From CAVVWJ01 sp964475685 (lineage in GTDB: Bacteria > Gemmatimonadota > Gemmatimonadetes > Gemmatimonadales > GWC2-71-9): a DNA stretch of 33,287 bases. The notes beneath the pieces were generated by a model. The model was not told where the DNA came from. It saw only the letters and a program-made list of their open reading frames with translations, and did no database searches. Shown piece by piece: positions 32,129 through 33,287 of this stretch; within the stretch, counting starts at the first letter, position 1, and every line of letters starts with the position of its first letter. The translations under genes were made by a program, and so were the position numbers. The DNA is taken from assembly GCA_964475685.1 (NCBI GenBank), contig CAYYXP010000216.1, positions 1 to 33,287 of the forward strand, read 5' to 3'.

Positions 32129-33287
32129 TCAGTAGACCATCGCCAGCGGGTTCTCCAGCATCGCCTTGAGCGTCTGGAGAAACCGCGCGCCGGTCGCGCC
32201 GTCAATGACGCGGTGATCGCACGACATGGTGAGCCGCATCCGGCGGCGGAGCACGATCTGGCCGTCGTGCGCCGCGGGGGTCTGAACGATCCGGCCGACC
32301 GCGAGAATGCCGGCCTCTGGGGGGTTGATGATGGCGGTGAACTGGTCGATGTCCAGCATGCCGAGGTTGGACACGGAGAACGTCCCCCCGGTGTATTCCT
32401 CGGGCTTGAGCCGCCGCTCCCGCGCCCGACCGGCCAGGTCCTGCGACTCGGACGCGATATCGCGGAGCGATTTCAGGTCGGCGTCACGGATGACCGGCGT
32501 GATCAGGCCGTCCTCGACCGCCACCGCCATGCTCACGTGGATCTGGTGCCAGTAACGGATGTGCTCGTCCTGCCACCAGGCGTTGCACGCGGGGTGCTGG
32601 CGGAGCGCCAGCGCCACGCACTTGATGATGATGTCGTTGAACGACACCTTGGGCCCGTTACCGGCCCCCGTGAGCGCTCCGCGGGCCTCCCAGGCCCGCT
32701 CCATGTCCACTTCGGTCGTGAGGTAGAAGGTGGGGACCGGCCCCAGCGACTGCGCCAGCCGCTTCGCGATCGTCTTCCGGATCTGGGTGAGCGGGGTGTC
32801 GGTATAGGCCGGGCCACCGGGCGGGCGGACCACCGGTCGCTCGATGTCCCGCAGCACCACGCGGCCTTCCGGTCCCGAGCCATGCAGCGACCCGAGATCG
32901 ATACCCCGCTCGGCCGCGATGCGCCGGGCCAGCGGAGACGCCTTGATCCGGCCCGCTGATGGTGTCCCTGCCGGGGCGGGCTGCTGCTTGGGCGCTGGAG
33001 GCGCCGGCATCCTGGCCTCGGTGACGCTTTCCCTGCCTGAGGGCTCCGCCGCCACCTGCTCGCCCGGCTCGCCGATCAGTGCCACAAGCTGGGAGACAGG
33101 CACGGTGGTGCCGGCCGGGACCACCTGCTTGAGCAGGGTGCCGCTGGCCCGGGCGGTCAGCTCCATCACCGCCTTGTCGGTCTCGACTTCGGCGAGCACG
33201 TCACCAGTGGCGACGGGGTCGCCCTCGTTCTTGTTCCATTTAACGAGGCGGCCTTCCTCCATCGTCGGCGAGAGCGCCTCCCTCGTG
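32129..33287 (-). CDS. Pyruvate-dehydrogenase-type dihydrolipoyl acyltransferase (E2), 5' end cut off
   Basis: The frame is open to the right edge and the codons before Met33262 read TREALSPT, which continues the usual LSPTMEEG start of an E2 lipoyl domain, so the true start is outside the window. Seen here are one lipoyl domain (lysine in EVETDKAVMEL), an Ala/Pro-rich linker, a peripheral-subunit-binding domain (KASPLARRIAAERGIDLGSL) and the acyltransferase domain ending with the catalytic SCDHRVIDG. ETDKAVMEL and the LSPTMEEG type favour a pyruvate dehydrogenase E2 over a 2-oxoglutarate one. The E1 genes should lie beyond the edge. It heads the run E2-lpdA-membrane protein-lipB. Confidence 0.92.
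   Translation of the reverse strand, partial: TREALSPTMEEGRLVKWNKNEGDPVATGDVLAEVETDKAVMELTARASGTLLKQVVPAGTTVPVSQLVALIGEPGEQVAAEPSGRESVTEARMPAPPAPKQQPAPAGTPSAGRIKASPLARRIAAERGIDLGSLHGSGPEGRVVLRDIERPVVRPPGGPAYTDTPLTQIRKTIAKRLAQSLGPVPTFYLTTEVDMERAWEARGALTGAGNGPKVSFNDIIIKCVALALRQHPACNAWWQDEHIRYWHQIHVSMAVAVEDGLITPVIRDADLKSLRDIASESQDLAGRARERRLKPEEYTGGTFSVSNLGMLDIDQFTAIINPPEAGILAVGRIVQTPAAHDGQIVLRRRMRLTMSCDHRVIDGATGARFLQTLKAMLENPLAMVY

Overview
The window is dense, GC-rich bacterial chromosome with short or overlapping gene junctions and many GTG starts. The cell is clearly diderm: it has Mla lipid-transport genes, a Kdo transferase for lipopolysaccharide, outer-membrane barrel-like proteins and several lipoproteins. 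The gene content, the short ATP synthase epsilon subunit and the overall style suggest Gemmatimonadota or a related group. That placement is an inference; no rRNA, tRNA or other decisive marker lies in the window. I see no insertion sequence, prophage, CRISPR array or other mobile element, and no gene-free stretch longer than about 220 bases.

Layout. (1) Bases 1-3215, plus: end of mlaE, then mlaF, mlaD, a Nudix hydrolase and an AraC-type regulator with a degenerate receiver-like front half, all overlapping or nearly so. A strong hairpin follows. (2) 3417-4928, plus: a lipoprotein with two fibronectin type III repeats and an SGNH esterase domain. (3) 5101-11087, plus: atpA-atpG-atpD-atpC (F1 alpha, gamma, beta, epsilon only), then two barrel-like outer-membrane proteins and a small lipoprotein. 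A textbook CRP-type palindrome lies upstream of atpA, and a repeat-built hairpin separates atpG and atpD. (4) 13819-11041, minus: a lipoprotein, a DsbA-like thioredoxin-fold protein and waaA. (5) 13807-15916, plus: a TPM-domain protein, a nucleotidyltransferase-like protein and LemA. (6) 16859-15933, minus: an M23 peptidase. (7) 24714-17076, minus: hisIE-dnaE-accA-ricT-metG, a tightly packed housekeeping operon. (8) 24819-29020, plus: three peptidase genes (an HEFQH lipoprotein, a COG4324-type aminopeptidase and an M20 dipeptidase). (9) 33287-28998, minus: the pyruvate-dehydrogenase-type E2 (cut by the window edge), lpdA, a four-helix membrane protein, lipB and an unrecognised 184-residue protein.

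How the parts fit. Mla, WaaA, the barrels, the lipoproteins and the M23 peptidase build and maintain the envelope. The E2/E3/LipB group joins lipoyl-dependent enzymes to the enzyme that transfers the octanoyl precursor of lipoate. The ATP synthase group supplies the F1 head, so delta and all Fo subunits must be encoded elsewhere if the enzyme is complete.

No clearly novel multi-gene system stands out. The best leads are regulatory: the CRP-type site before the atp genes, two divergent promoters that share one palindromic -35 element before hisIE, and a recurring TAnnnT-N6/7-start arrangement that suggests leaderless mRNAs. Other points are the atpG-atpD repeat hairpin, a Gln-to-Gly change in the alpha-subunit P-loop, and an epsilon subunit without its C-terminal helical domain.
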